Assembly (NCBI GenBank): GCA_948567375.1
Contig: OX419755.1
Coordinates: 6,825,001 to 6,889,000, forward strand
Reading direction: 5' to 3'
Length of the DNA stretch: 64,000 bases
Origin: Lunularia cruciata
Taxonomy: Eukaryota; Streptophyta; Marchantiopsida; Lunulariales; Lunulariaceae
The translations under genes and the position numbers were made by a program. The notes under the pieces are model-generated. The model saw nothing but the letters and a program-made list of their open reading frames with translations, was not told the DNA's origin and searched no databases. This document shows, in pieces, positions 10,500 through 20,022 of this stretch. How positions within the stretch are numbered: position 1 is the stretch's first letter; each line of letters starts with the position of its first letter.

Positions 10500-11950
10500 T
10501 TTTGAGCAAAGTAATTTCTTTTAGTTGTATTTAGTCGGTGAGACACAAAGGCAATGGGATGTAGTCCATTTGGGAATTCCTATTGCAAGACAGCTCCAAT
10601 TGCAAAGTTAGAAGCATCAAAATCAACCACACAAGATAGTTGAGGATCATATGGTTGAAGAATGGGTCTTGAAGACACCATATGCTTTAACTTCTAGAAT
10701 GCTTCTTCATGCTTGGTGGTCCACTGGAAGCTTGAGTTCTTTCCCAAGAGGTCAGTTAATGGTGTAGCGACATGAGCATAATAGTGGATGAACCGTTGGT
10801 AAAAACTGGCCAATCCATTGGATGCCCATACTTTTGTAGCATCCGTCGGAGTAGGCCAATCAGTAATGGCCTTGATTTTCTCTTCTTCTATCTTGATCCC
10901 CTTTGATGAGATCTTATGACCCAAGAAGGTAACCTCCTTATGTCAAAAGGCACACTTCAACTTCTTGCAGTAAAATTTCCATTGTCATAGTCGTCTTAGG
11001 ACTTCTTGCACATGATTCACATGTTCTACCTCTGTCTTGCTATAGATTAAGATGTCATCCAAGAACACCACCATGGACCAATCCAATAGTCCATCCATCA
11101 CCCGATGCATCTGATCCATGAAGATTACTTGAGCATTAGTGAGTCCAAAAGGTAGAACTCTCCACTCAAAATGCTCATACCTTGTGCAAAAGGCAGTCTT
11201 TTGCACATCTTCTCTATCAATAGGGATTTGCCAATAGCCGCTATGAAGATCCAACTTGGAAAATTATCATGCTCCACTTAATTGATCAAGCAAGTCGTCA
11301 ATCCGAGGCAAGGGATATGCATTCTTCATAGTTTGCTTATTGAGCCCACGGTAATCAATATAGAAATGAAGTTATACATCCTTCTTTGGAACAAATAGTA
11401 CCAATGCTCTCCAAGGAGAGGTACTATGTCATATGAAGTCCTTCTCCAACAACTCTATAAGTGTTGTTTGCAATTCCTCCAACTCCTTTGGTGAGAGTCG
11501 ATAGATCGGTCTACTCATTGGAGTACTCCCAAGCAATAACTTGATCTTGAAGAGCATACCTCAATCGGAGGGTAATCCCTTTGGCAGATTATTTGGAAAT
11601 ATGTCCACAAACTCTTGTACTATCCAATCAACCATTGCTTGATGAGGCTCTTGGTCCTCCCCCGATTATTCTTGTGCAATCAGCTTGATCCACACCGTGA
11701 ATATAGACTTATCTTCCTCCAAAGCTTGCTCTATGGCTACTTCACTAACAAACTTCCCTTCTAGGGACTCATCTCTCTTGCAAGCTTGCTCCATGGTTGC
11801 CTTCTTGGCAAACTTCCCATCTTGGGACTCATCTTCCTTCAAGGTTTGCTTTATGGCTACCTTCCAACAAACTTTGCATCTTGAGACTGACTATTCTTAG
11901 GTGCCTTACTTAGAGGTGCCAAGCAACCTAATCGGAAATTTCTACCTTGG
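10500..11950 (-). pseudogene. Gy1 reverse transcriptase / RNase H
   Basis: Open pieces show MDLHSGYWQIPIDREDVQ, LPFGLTNAQVIFMDQM and the catalytic VVFLDDILIYS (FLDD form of YxDD), then MGHKISSKGIKIEEEKIKAI, FYQRFIHYYAHVATPL and LTDLLGKNSSFQW. Upstream, the fingers domain corresponding to Gy2 ([22 protein letters not shown]) is present in broken frames. Premature stops separate the parts. The function in the live ancestor was cDNA synthesis. Confidence 0.87.
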
Positions 11951-11970
11951 TGTTATACTTGAATTTGTCA

Positions 11971-12270
11971 TCAAGTCCAATCAAATTGAATCTTATGAAG
12001 TTCAAGCCAAGGTAGACCTAGAATGATATCATAGTGTAGAGGTGCCACTACAAACCTCATACACTCCAAATACTCCTTCCCAATCTTGAAGGTAACAGGA
12101 TGTGAGGTACTAAATGCAGAACCTTTTCTACCATCCACCATCATCAATCTATTTCCAATTACTAGCTTGATAAGAATACCCAATTCCTTTGCCACTTGTA
12201 TTGACATACAATTTTTGGAACTTTTGGAATCAACCAAAATCTTACAATCTCGATTAGATATTGTACCTTA
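11971..12270 (-). pseudogene. Gy1 aspartic protease
   Basis: The open piece begins MVDSKSSKNCMSIQVAKELG, matching the retroviral-type active site VDSGSS.N with G changed to K. It continues [20 protein letters not shown] and [12 protein letters not shown], the ILG.PWL motif of Ty3 proteases. The changed active-site glycine and nearby stops indicate loss of function. Confidence 0.82.
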
Positions 12271-12399
12271 CAAGTGAAGCAAACTTGCATAGGTCAGCCT
12301 TCAATCCCATTGGAACTAATCAAGCTCCCAATAGGCAGCTTGAGATCTCCTATTGGGATTCCTTGTTTCCCTGATCATTTTGCTCCACAACATCCTCTT

Positions 12400-13254
12400 A
12401 GGCAACTTGTTGAGGTTGCCCATTCTTGAGTGAACATTCAACAATATGATGCCCTAATTGGCAACAATAAAAACAACCACCATTTTGTCATAGTTTCTCT
12501 CTATATACAATGCCAAGTGGTCTTTGTTGAATGGCATCAATCTCCATTGATGCTGGCTCTTCCACTTATGTGTAGTGTGTTGATAGGCTCTATGGAGGTT
12601 GAGGTCAAGATCAAGTTGTTGCCACCAAGGAATCAAAATGTTTGGCCAACTGCATGGCTTCCCCCAAGTGTTGTGGCTCTTGCATGGTTACCTCTAATTT
12701 GGTTCTTGCCTTCAAGCCCCTTACAAATAGATCTAGAGCTTCACCTGCCAATATATCTAGAATTTACATGATTGTGTTTTGGAACTACGTGATGTAACTT
12801 CTTATAGAACCAATCTGTTTCAACTTTGCCAACTTTCTTGTGCAGCTCATATGGCATTTATAGCTTGGAATCGACTAATTATTGCACTCTTGAATTCTGC
12901 CCATGTCAAGATTGGTGCAACAATTTGTCATTCAGCGCGCTCTACTTGGAATCTCCACCATAGCTTTGCTACTCCATCCAAGTGGTTAGAAGCCAAGAGA
13001 ATTTTTTTTTGCTCGTCTTGTTGATTGGTTGCTTCAAAATAACATTCACAATCAAACACAAAATTCTCCACTACACTCGAGAGATTCTTACCTTCAAATA
13101 CCTTGGATTTAGGGAATCTAATCCAATCTTCTCCTTCTTGAATTGGTACTCTCTCCACATGCTCTTGTTGTTGAAGAACTTGTTCATCCAACAATAGAGT
13201 AAGGTGCTCAATTTGTTGCTACATAGCAAGGATAACATCAAGTATTGCCGCCAT
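12400..13254 (-). pseudogene. Gy1 gag
   Basis: The frame starts at an ATG at 13254 (MAAILDVILAM) and hits a TAG eleven codons later, where the sister copies read a glutamine. It then runs LTLLLDEQVLQQQEHVERVP and EGEDWIRFPKSKVFEG, ILLASNHLDGVAKLWWRFQ (the retrotransposon gag core with LDG.A..WW), and ends with a CCHC knuckle CFYCCQLGHHIVEC (C-x2-C-x4-H-x4-C) near 12440-12480. Stops between the core and the knuckle show decay. Confidence 0.82.
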
Positions 13255-13267
13255 GGTTGCTACTCTA

Positions 13268-13504
13268 TCACGCCACCCTTAATCTATCTAATTTGTTAAC
13301 ATATAGAAATAGCACGTCCACCGTTCTGCATAAGTTATAATTGGACAGTACCAAGGGTTCCTCAAATATGGTGATCATATGGAAAAAATCTTGTCCAAAG
13401 TGTGAGGTGATGAACTGTGTGAAACAATGCTTGGGGAATACTTGGACACAAAAATCCCAATGGTTTGGTGGAAGTGGATTTGGTGGTCCATAAATTCCAT
13501 CCAT
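13268..13504 (-). CDS. Gy1 leader ORF between PBS and gag
   Basis: An open frame of 78 codons begins 22 bases inside the 5' LTR and reads MDGIYGPPNPLPPNHWDF, then FGQDFFHMITIFEEPL and VNKLDRL. It is upstream of and separate from gag. The same text begins at the same distance from the LTR in Gy3, and in decayed form in Gy2. I know no family for it. It could be a small protein, or a conserved leader whose protein-coding look is accidental. Confidence 0.45.
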   Translation of the reverse strand: MDGIYGPPNPLPPNHWDFCVQVFPKHCFTQFITSHFGQDFFHMITIFEEPLVLSNYNLCRTVDVLFLYVNKLDRLRVA

Positions 13505-13526
13505 CCCATTCCTGCTTTGATACCAA
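13505..13526 (-). other. Gy1 primer binding site (initiator tRNA-Met)
   Basis: Directly inside the 5' LTR the minus strand reads TTGGTATCAAAGCAGG. TGGTATCA.AGC is the complement of the 3' end of plant initiator tRNA-Met, the usual primer of plant Ty3 and Ty1 elements, with one mismatch to the common TGGTATCAGAGC form. Confidence 0.88.
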
Positions 13527-13966
13527 TGTAAAAGACTGAAACCAAGAAGAGAAATAGGAGAATGGAAGTTCACATTGGGACGCTTGAATGTAGGAGAACT
13601 TCAAATGTCTAGCATGAGCTTTGGCTTTGGTATTTATACGTAGCATACAAAGCCCTTGAGAAGCTTCTCAAGAATTTTCCTTGAGCTACTTTCTTAGAGT
13701 GCAAGCCAAGTTAACCAAGAAGCTTCTCAAGAAGCTTTCTTCTAGAAGCCGCCTACTTGGTGTGCAAGCTAAACTAGTAGGAAGCTTCTAGAAGCTTCCT
13801 TCTAAAAGCTACTTGCTTGGGGTGTAAGTTAACTAGTCGAGAAGCTTCCCAAGAAGCTTCCGAGATACTTTCGGAGTATTCTAGGCTAATTTCTAGGCTT
13901 TATTCTAGGCTTATTCTCTACTTCATTAGCCTTACTAACTATGTTGCTAAACTCCATATTGTTACA
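13527..13966 (-). repeat. Gy1 5' LTR
   Basis: 440 bp, TG...CA in element orientation. U3 contains several GAAGCTTC palindromes and one uninterrupted GAAGCTTCTAGAAGCTTC, followed (on the minus strand) by a TATA box (tatttata on the plus strand at 13631) and the U5 end CTTTTACA. Confidence 0.92.
13781..13798. promoter_or_regulatory. Heat-shock-element-like array in Gy1 5' LTR
   Basis: GAAgcTTCtaGAAgcTTC is four alternating GAA/TTC units with exact two-base spacing, matching the nGAAnnTTCn consensus bound by heat shock factor trimers. It lies about 145 bp upstream of the LTR TATA box on the element strand. Function is inferred from the motif only. Confidence 0.5.
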
Positions 13967-15240
13967 GTTTGGTATGCTACGTTGTTATAGGCTACTTTGG
14001 CAGTGGTCTTTGGCTTGGCTTTGGCAACATATTGAGCTGAACATGGTGGAGGAGAGAGTAGTGACATCTGGAGTTGGTAGAGAGACCTTGTCCATAGTTG
14101 TTACTTCTTCTAGAGTGCAGTAGAGTGCACCATGCCATGTTGGTTTCCAAGGACAAGGTGGATAGCCTAGATCCTATGGAGTGAGGAGAGGGCTTAGTGT
14201 GGCCAAACCTTTACCTTAATTTTTGGGTCAACAATAGCCAATGAGTGGTGGTGTTGCTTGTTGGACTTGTGTTGGACTTGATCATAAGAGATAGTGCACT
14301 TAAAGTAGTGGACCTAATACCTCTAGTGCATCACAACTAACACAAAGATAGTGTGAGCATTGCCACAAATTTGATGACACCAATGACCAATGCTTTGACT
14401 TACACTCAGAGTTAGGGAGTGGTAGAGTTGCTATGGTAGGTGGTACAGGAGCTCCATGTCATGGAGGACTAAGTGGTTGAGGTGGTGGTAGAGGATCCAC
14501 ACCTAGTAGAGGTGCAGTACCTGCCCTTACTTCTAATACAACCATGGCTACTCAAATTGACCAATTGGAGTAAAGATTAGCTAGAATGGCCATAGCTTAG
14601 AGGAGATCAGATTTGGGTGCTGAGGTTTCTACCTCATATGCAGGTGATAGAGATGTCTTAAACCTCATGTACAAAGCAGCACAAGTGGATGTATCTGCCA
14701 TAGTGACTAGGAATGCAATACGTGCTCCAGAGCCTAGAGGAGCATCAATGGAGTTGGATCCACAAAGAGGAGAGATTGGTAGACAAGTCAAACTTCCCTA
14801 GTCTTTTACACTCTTTGAACCACTACAGACAACATCCATGGCTCCTAGACGTCCTATTGCAAGTGTGGTAGGTGGTGATGGGGTGTATGATGGACTATCT
14901 ACTAGTTAGCTACCTACTACTACATAGACTAAGTCTAGCATAATGTTGGAGATGGCTCAGTTGATTATGCGCTTTCTATTATTCTTAATGAGTGACATGT
15001 GTATATTGGGAGTTGATCCAGCCCTAGTGTTTTGGTTGGTTGCCATGCTTTTTGACAACAAGGATGATGTGGTTCCTATCACTAGATCAGAGGTGGTTGA
15101 TAGTGGAGTTGACTTGGTTGAGGAGCATGGATCCACTCAGCAACCAATGGTTCATGGTAGGCAATAAAGGGTAGATTGGAGGAGTTACCAACTAGACCGA
15201 CCTTTGAGCGAGCACGGTTTACACCTAGAGTTGTCCTATT
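13967..15240 (+). pseudogene. Host Ty3 element, gag C-terminal part
   Basis: After the Gy1 break the + strand holds decayed gag sequence. A cysteine-rich knuckle-like stretch CEHCHKFDDTNDQCFDLH begins at 14352. Gly/Arg-rich phrases and a 62-residue open piece (GAEVSTSYAGDRDVLNLMYK ...) follow. I could not align the rest with a family. The position directly before protease supports the gag label. Confidence 0.45.
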
Positions 15241-15269
15241 GGATAACCAAAGGGGGATTTTTCATTTGG

Positions 15270-15610
15270 TGGGACCTTAGGGAAGGTCTATACACCACAG
15301 AGGGTCTTACTAGACTCTAGGGCACAACCTCTTATGTTGGAGAAGGTTGCAGTTGTTGGTCAAGAGTTACGGAAGACCGGTGTGGAGAGGTGTCCATTTT
15401 AGATCTAAACATCTTTAGGTGGTGATTCTACACAATACATCACATATGAAGAGCTTGTTGTTCAAATTCAGCTTGATCATCCAACTGATAGCTCTATGGT
15501 GAGAGTTCATGCCATTGCAAAGGCTGAGTTATATGATGTGTTAGTTGGGGGAGAAATGTTATACCCCATGGGTTTCAGTATTGACTATTGGGAGGAGATA
15601 ACCTCCTATA
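15270..15610 (+). pseudogene. Host Ty3 element, aspartic protease
   Basis: The frame reads RVLLDSRAQPLMLEKVAV, matching the pepsin-like active site LLDSGAQP with G changed to R. It continues with IQLDHPTDSSMVRVHAIAKA and ELYDVLVGGEMLYPMGFSID, where (D/Y)vLvG.e.LyP is the second protease landmark of this Ty3 group. The altered active site and the stops around it show loss of function. Confidence 0.7.
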
Positions 15611-15891
15611 GACCAGGTTAGCAATCAGGTGAAGAACAAGTATGTCACCTACTTGTACGCTTTAGTAGTGGTAGCTTGGCTCATTACAGTCCCGGACCAT
15701 GGCAACATCAGTTTCAATGGGTTTGTTACTTGGCTTGGTGATTTATTGGAGGGAAACGCCCATGCAGAGGATACTCCAATACCAAAGGAGATCTCTTGGA
15801 TTTGGAGGACAAATGGGATTGTTTCATCCATCTTGGATATTTCTTTGTGGAGTTCAGAGGAGGCATTACAATGCAATAGCATGAAAATCAG

Positions 15892-16960
15892 TTGGTGCAA
15901 CAGGTTTGGAGTGGAGCCTTTGTACCACAAGGTGACCAGTGTGAGGATGAGCCTCCAAAGTTGATTACCTTGACACCTTTGGATACCACACTCATTGCTT
16001 GGCAATATCTAGTAGAGGGATTATGTCTATTGGAGTTGTTTCGTGGGATTAGTATTGAGCTAGTTGCAGTACTACAAGTAAGTATAGGAGTACAGAGATA
16101 CTTGTATGTGGAGAGACATGAGACTACTAGGCAAGTCTCTCTACATCATGTAGCACACATTGGTATCCTAAGTTATTACCAATGTCAATTGTCAAGGGTT
16201 ACCAAAAGACCTTACAAGTAGATATTTCCTTGTTGGGGGTGCAAGATTTGGAGAGACATGGTCCCATTCATTTGGTGATTTTTGGATGGCCATGTTAGGG
16301 ACGTACATGCATTGGCCAATGTTTGGGTCTTCAAGATCCTTGTTTTGGTGTATTTTGGGAGATGTTATGGACACTACAACATCTCCATGTTCATCAATCT
16401 ATTTCTCCAACTTACATTTTGGAGAACATCCCTTTGATGGTTGATTCTTGCATTAGGGTAGTGGTGAGCACACATCGAGTGCATTCTTGGATGGGACCTA
16501 CCGTGTTGTTGGATGCAACCAGAGTGGGATCACGGGCTCATCATCTTTGTCTTTGGTGGACAAACCTCTTACCTATAGAGGTTCTACAATGTACTTATGA
16601 TGGGATTCAACTACTAGACCACATAATTGTTGATGACATCTTGGATGTTGGGCATCAGTCTTAAATGGTGTTAGTGGTTGATAGGTCACCTATGGTAGTG
16701 GTGAACCTAGTTGGATAGCCTCAAGTTGCTTTTCCCACAATTATGAGTTTCCTATGCTCCCATGCTTTTTGAGAGGGAAGTCTTGGATTGGTTTGGGACT
16801 CTCAATTACAACAATTGGTGGAGCTCATGCTAAGGAAAGAGAGCGGGCAATGGGTTTTTGCATAGGTATTATTGTTGTTCCAATAGTGTCAAAGGCATCT
16901 AAGAATTAGGTGTTAGGTTAGGCTATGGACCTAAACTATTTGACCTGGATTGTGAGCCTT
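15892..16960 (+). pseudogene. Cytosine-5 DNA methyltransferase-like domain in the host Ty3 pol
   Basis: Between protease and RT there is a domain not found in ordinary gypsy polyproteins. One frame shows LCLLELFRGISIELVAVLQ at about 16024 (motif I, usual F.G.G.G), RRYLYVE-like QRYLYVERHE (motif II), IFGWPC followed by a TAG at 16296 (motif IV PC, whose Q codon became a stop), YILENIPLM at 16416 (motif VI ENV/ENI), and GSRAHHLCLWWTNL (motif VIII/R.R with the (F/W)W.NL seen in the DNMT3/DRM type). The motif order and spacing fit a C5-MTase. Motif I is damaged (FRGISIE in place of F.G.G) and stops occur at the PC motif and after 16664, so it is inactive here. Capture of cytosine methyltransferases by retrotransposons is known from a few eukaryotic lineages. 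The DNMT3-like subtype is inference. Confidence 0.72.
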
Positions 16961-17279
16961 GGTTGGCAGGGCAGCGTGGGATGTGCTTGATAGGCATCAC
17001 CACTCTAACACTTGTGAGTTTTGTGCCTATTAAGACAATTCAGGCACATGTTAGGGGCAATGGACCAAGTGGACAAGGTATTCTTGGGACACAACTAGTG
17101 GCTACTAGGGAGAGTGGTCTACTTGGAGTCAATCTAAGTGAGCATGGTCTACTTGGATTACACCCTTGGTCTACTTGGGATGCAACTAGAGGACATGTGG
17201 AGCTTGTAGCCAAAGTAGAGGGAGTTTTTCACACTGAGGTTAGGACCTCGAGTGCTTGGGGGCATGACACTACTACTCC

Positions 17280-17828
17280 CAAAGGCCCAATGTAGCAGCC
17301 CGTCAGTATGTCTTCCACTCCTATGACAATTACAAAGGATACTTGGGAGCTAGATCTGGGACCCAAGCTTACAAGAGAAGAAAGATGGAGAGTTTGGAGG
17401 TTCTTGAGGAGCTACATGAGTTGTTTTGCCTTTAGTATGAAGGATTTGGGTGCTCTAAAAGGACTTGGTAATCAGATTGAGCTTACTAGCAATACACCAA
17501 ATTTTTGACATCCTATCAATATAGTGACATGGAGAGAACATTGGTTCAGAGTTGGAGTAGTGACCTTTTTGAGACTGGTTTGGTGGAAATTTCACATGGA
17601 GAGTATGCATCAACTACAATGATGCAAGCCAAGAAGGATATGCATGGAAACTACACAGATAGGCGGATGTGTGGAGATTACCGTCCTATCAACCAATAGA
17701 CTAGGGTTGATTGGTATGTCATGCCTGCACTGGAGCAGATCTTTGATGTGATTGGACATGCAAAGGTCTTCAGCACTTTGGATCTTCAAGTAGGATATCA
17801 TTAGTTCTTGATCAAGGAGGAGGATAAG
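17280..17828 (+). pseudogene. Host Ty3 element, RT N-terminal half
   Basis: The open stretch WELDLGPKLTREERWRVW, FLRSYMSCFAFSMKDLGALKG is the linker found before gypsy RT. After one stop and shifts come MCGDYRPINQ (the R..DYR.LN motif), MPALEQIFDVIGHAKVFSTL and LDLQVGYH. The reading frame is cut at KEEDK by insertion of Gy2 and resumes at 23239. Confidence 0.82.
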
Positions 17829-18253
17829 TGTAAAAGACCGAATCCGAGGAGAGAAATAGGAGAATGGAAACTCACATTGGGACACTTGAATAAGGGAAAA
17901 CTCCGAATGCCTAGCATGAGCTTTGGCTTTGGTATTTATAGGTAGCATACAAGGCCCTTGAGAAGCTTCTCAAGAAGCTTCCTCAAGCCGCTTTCTTAAA
18001 GTGCAAGCCAAGTTAACTAGGAAGCTTCTCAAGAAGCTTCCTTCTAGAAGCGCCTACTTGGCATGCAAGCTAAGCTAGTTGGAAGCTTCTAGAAGCTTCC
18101 TTCTAGAAGCTACTTACTTGAGGTGCAAGCTAAGCTAACCATGAAACTTCCTAAGAAGCTTCCTAGATACTTCTGGAATATTCTAGGCTACTTTGTCTTA
18201 TGTGCTACGTCGTAAGCCCGACTAACTTCATTGCTAAACTCCATATTGTTACA
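17829..18253 (-). repeat. Gy2 3' LTR
   Basis: 425 bp. Contains the TATA box (tatttata on the plus strand at 17933) and, 20 to 220 bp upstream on the element strand, a dense run of GAAGCTTC palindromes. A cggcagggga purine tract and ata triplet precede the LTR on the element strand, the probable polypurine tract. Confidence 0.95.
18082..18108. promoter_or_regulatory. Heat-shock-element-like array in Gy2 3' LTR
   Basis: GAAgcTTCtaGAAgcTTC (18082-18099) is four perfect alternating units, directly followed by another TTCtaGAA. In the 5' LTR a 14-bp deletion removed one repeat, leaving GAAgcTTCtaGAAgc at 23076. The repeats lie upstream of a TATA box, as expected of a promoter element. Motif-based only. 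Confidence 0.52.
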
Positions 18254-18289
18254 TATTCCCCTGCCGCTAGTTGGTGACGTCCTCGTCGC

Positions 18290-18589
18290 TAGTGAAGCTT
18301 CGAATTCCTAGATGGCCATCTGTGCATTGAAGAGGTGAGAAAGAGGTTCCCAGGTGGTATCATGAAGGGGATACCCTTTCCAAAAGACCTTGTACTCCGT
18401 ATGTTGGTGACAGTCTCGTTGAATATGGCGATGCACAAGGATATGATCAACTTTGTACTCCTCATGATCATTGATAGGGATAGGAAGAGGGAGAGGTTGG
18501 ACTCGAGAGGAAAAGGAAGAGGGGTTAGGAACAAAGGGTTTCAACTTGGAAACATGAAAGACAGGATGGATACGCATGTGACAAGGCAA
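18290..18589 (-). pseudogene. Gy2 integrase C-terminus with intact chromodomain
   Basis: The frame reads HVSKLKPFVPNPS, then EEYKVDHILVHRHIQRDCHQ, HTEYKVFWKGYPLHDTTWEP and LSHLFNAQMAI. This is a complete chromodomain with the Y, W and W/E.TWEP landmarks, about 50 residues long. Chromodomains mark the chromovirus branch of Ty3/gypsy and direct integration toward chromatin with particular histone marks. It is linked to integrase only through a frameshift here. Confidence 0.9.
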
Positions 18590-19360
18590 GGCAAGTCGAT
18601 AAGCAACAGGAGAGACAATTGGGTGATATCAAAGGGTCCTATCCAATTAGGGGCAAGTTTACGAACTTGGGTATCAAGTGGGAGAGGGAGGTTACTGGAG
18701 GATAGCATGACTTTATCACCAACTTCAAAGGTGAGATCACGACGATGATGGTCTGCATATTGTTTTTGGCGATTCTGAGCAACAAGGAGGTGAGACTTGG
18801 CTTGTTGGAGAGATTGGGATATAGTGGTCAAGAATGTGGAAGTATAAGGAACTTGAGATGGAGGGGGAGCAAGAAGAGAATTTGGAACAAGCAGATCTTG
18901 GCCAAAATTGAGAAAGAAAGGAGAGAATCCGGTGCTTGCCTGTTTGGAATTGTTGTAGGCAAATTCTACAGCGGCAAGACATTCATCCTAATTGGTATGG
19001 TGGACATTGACAAAGGCACGCAACATATCCTCCAATGTACAATTTGCACGTTCGGTTTGTCCATCAGTTTGAGGGTGATAGGCCATGGACAAAGCAAGCT
19101 TGGTGCCGAGTATCTGAAAGAGTGCTTGCCAAAACTTCCTGGTAAATCAAGGATCACTGTGAGAGATGAGTACGCATGGCATCCCATGATGCTTGAAGAC
19201 ATTGTCGAAGTAGATTTGCACTAAGGTTGGAGCATCCATGATATCACAAGTTGGTGCCAAGTGGATTTGCTTACTAAGCTTATCCACAAACACCACGATG
19301 GCGGTGTGTCCTTGTTTTGTCTTTGGCAAGGATGTGATGAGATCCAAGCTCACATGCTCC
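18541..19360 (-). pseudogene. Gy2 integrase core
   Basis: The core starts SLDLITSLPKTKQGHTAIVV (first catalytic D) and VFVDKLSKQIHLAPT. At the second catalytic position it reads LISHSDP in place of SDRDP, so the aspartate is replaced by histidine, and a TGA follows two codons later. The frame then recovers through FTRKFWQALFQILGTKLALS to the GQTERAN glutamate and on to VGDKVMLSSSNLPL and LAPNWIGPFDIT. Loss of the second aspartate alone would abolish strand transfer. Confidence 0.85.
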
Positions 19361-19900
19361 TAGCAAGCTGATGGAATGGCAAGCGGTTGAAGGAGTTCAC
19401 TCGGATTTTGGTTGTCAGCCTTGTTACATTGGCAACTCTCACACGATCAGACAAATTCTCAAACATCTTGTGTCATGTTGGGCCACCACCATTGATGTTA
19501 GAGGGTACCCAAGGTATTGTCCACACCCTTGGGACCAATGATGGGTAAATCATGGGCTTCTTGAAGGCGCACAAGTCAAAGATCACCTTTGGTTGGGACA
19601 TAGATCCGGTCCACATGGAATAGAAGGCCTTCCTTGAAGGAGAAGGTGTTGTACTCCTTGTCACCTATTGTTAGACGACCATGTACCATTTGGAAGAAGG
19701 GATCTTGTTGTAGAGCTAACCGAAACTTGTTATGGATCTTGGGGTCAATTGACACCGTCGTAATTGCTGCCGTGATGAGAGGAAGAGACTTCAAATCAGG
19801 TCATTGTGATAGAGCATCAGGGATGACATGGAACCAACTTGGTTTGTACTCAAGTTTGATGTCAAACAATTGGAGTTGCTCTTCCTATCGATGATGTCGA
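19360..19900 (-). pseudogene. Gy2 RNase H end and integrase zinc-finger region
   Basis: The minus strand shows IHNKFRLALQQDPFFQMVHG, RLTIGDKEYNTFSFKEG, LLFHVDRIYVPTKGDL and, after frame changes, phrases around CESCQ.NK of the HHCC finger. The sequence parallels Gy1 and Gy3. Frameshifts prevent a continuous protein. Confidence 0.75.
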
Positions 19901-20022
19901 CTCTTCATGTGCTCCAGGTGTAAGGTCTACAACAATGGCTTGTGATCAGTTCGCATGATCACTTGTTTCCCCGAGAGATAATGCCTCCATATCTTGGTGG
20001 CATATACCATTGCAAGTTGTTC

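Larger units (their letters stand above)
8318..13966 (-). mobile_element. Chromovirus Gy1 (Ty3/gypsy), complete but mutated
   Basis: A 5.65-kb element with two LTRs beginning TGTAACA and ending CTTTTACA in element orientation. A PBS for initiator tRNA-Met adjoins the 5' LTR, and the order is leader ORF, gag, PR, RT, RNase H, IN, chromodomain, with a ggtgggggaa polypurine tract before the 3' LTR. It sits in the gag of the older host element. The flanking pentamers (gtttt at 8313-8317, gtttg at 13967-13971) agree at four of five positions and probably mark the target duplication. Several stops and frameshifts make it non-autonomous, although the integrase core is open over 252 residues. Confidence 0.9.
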
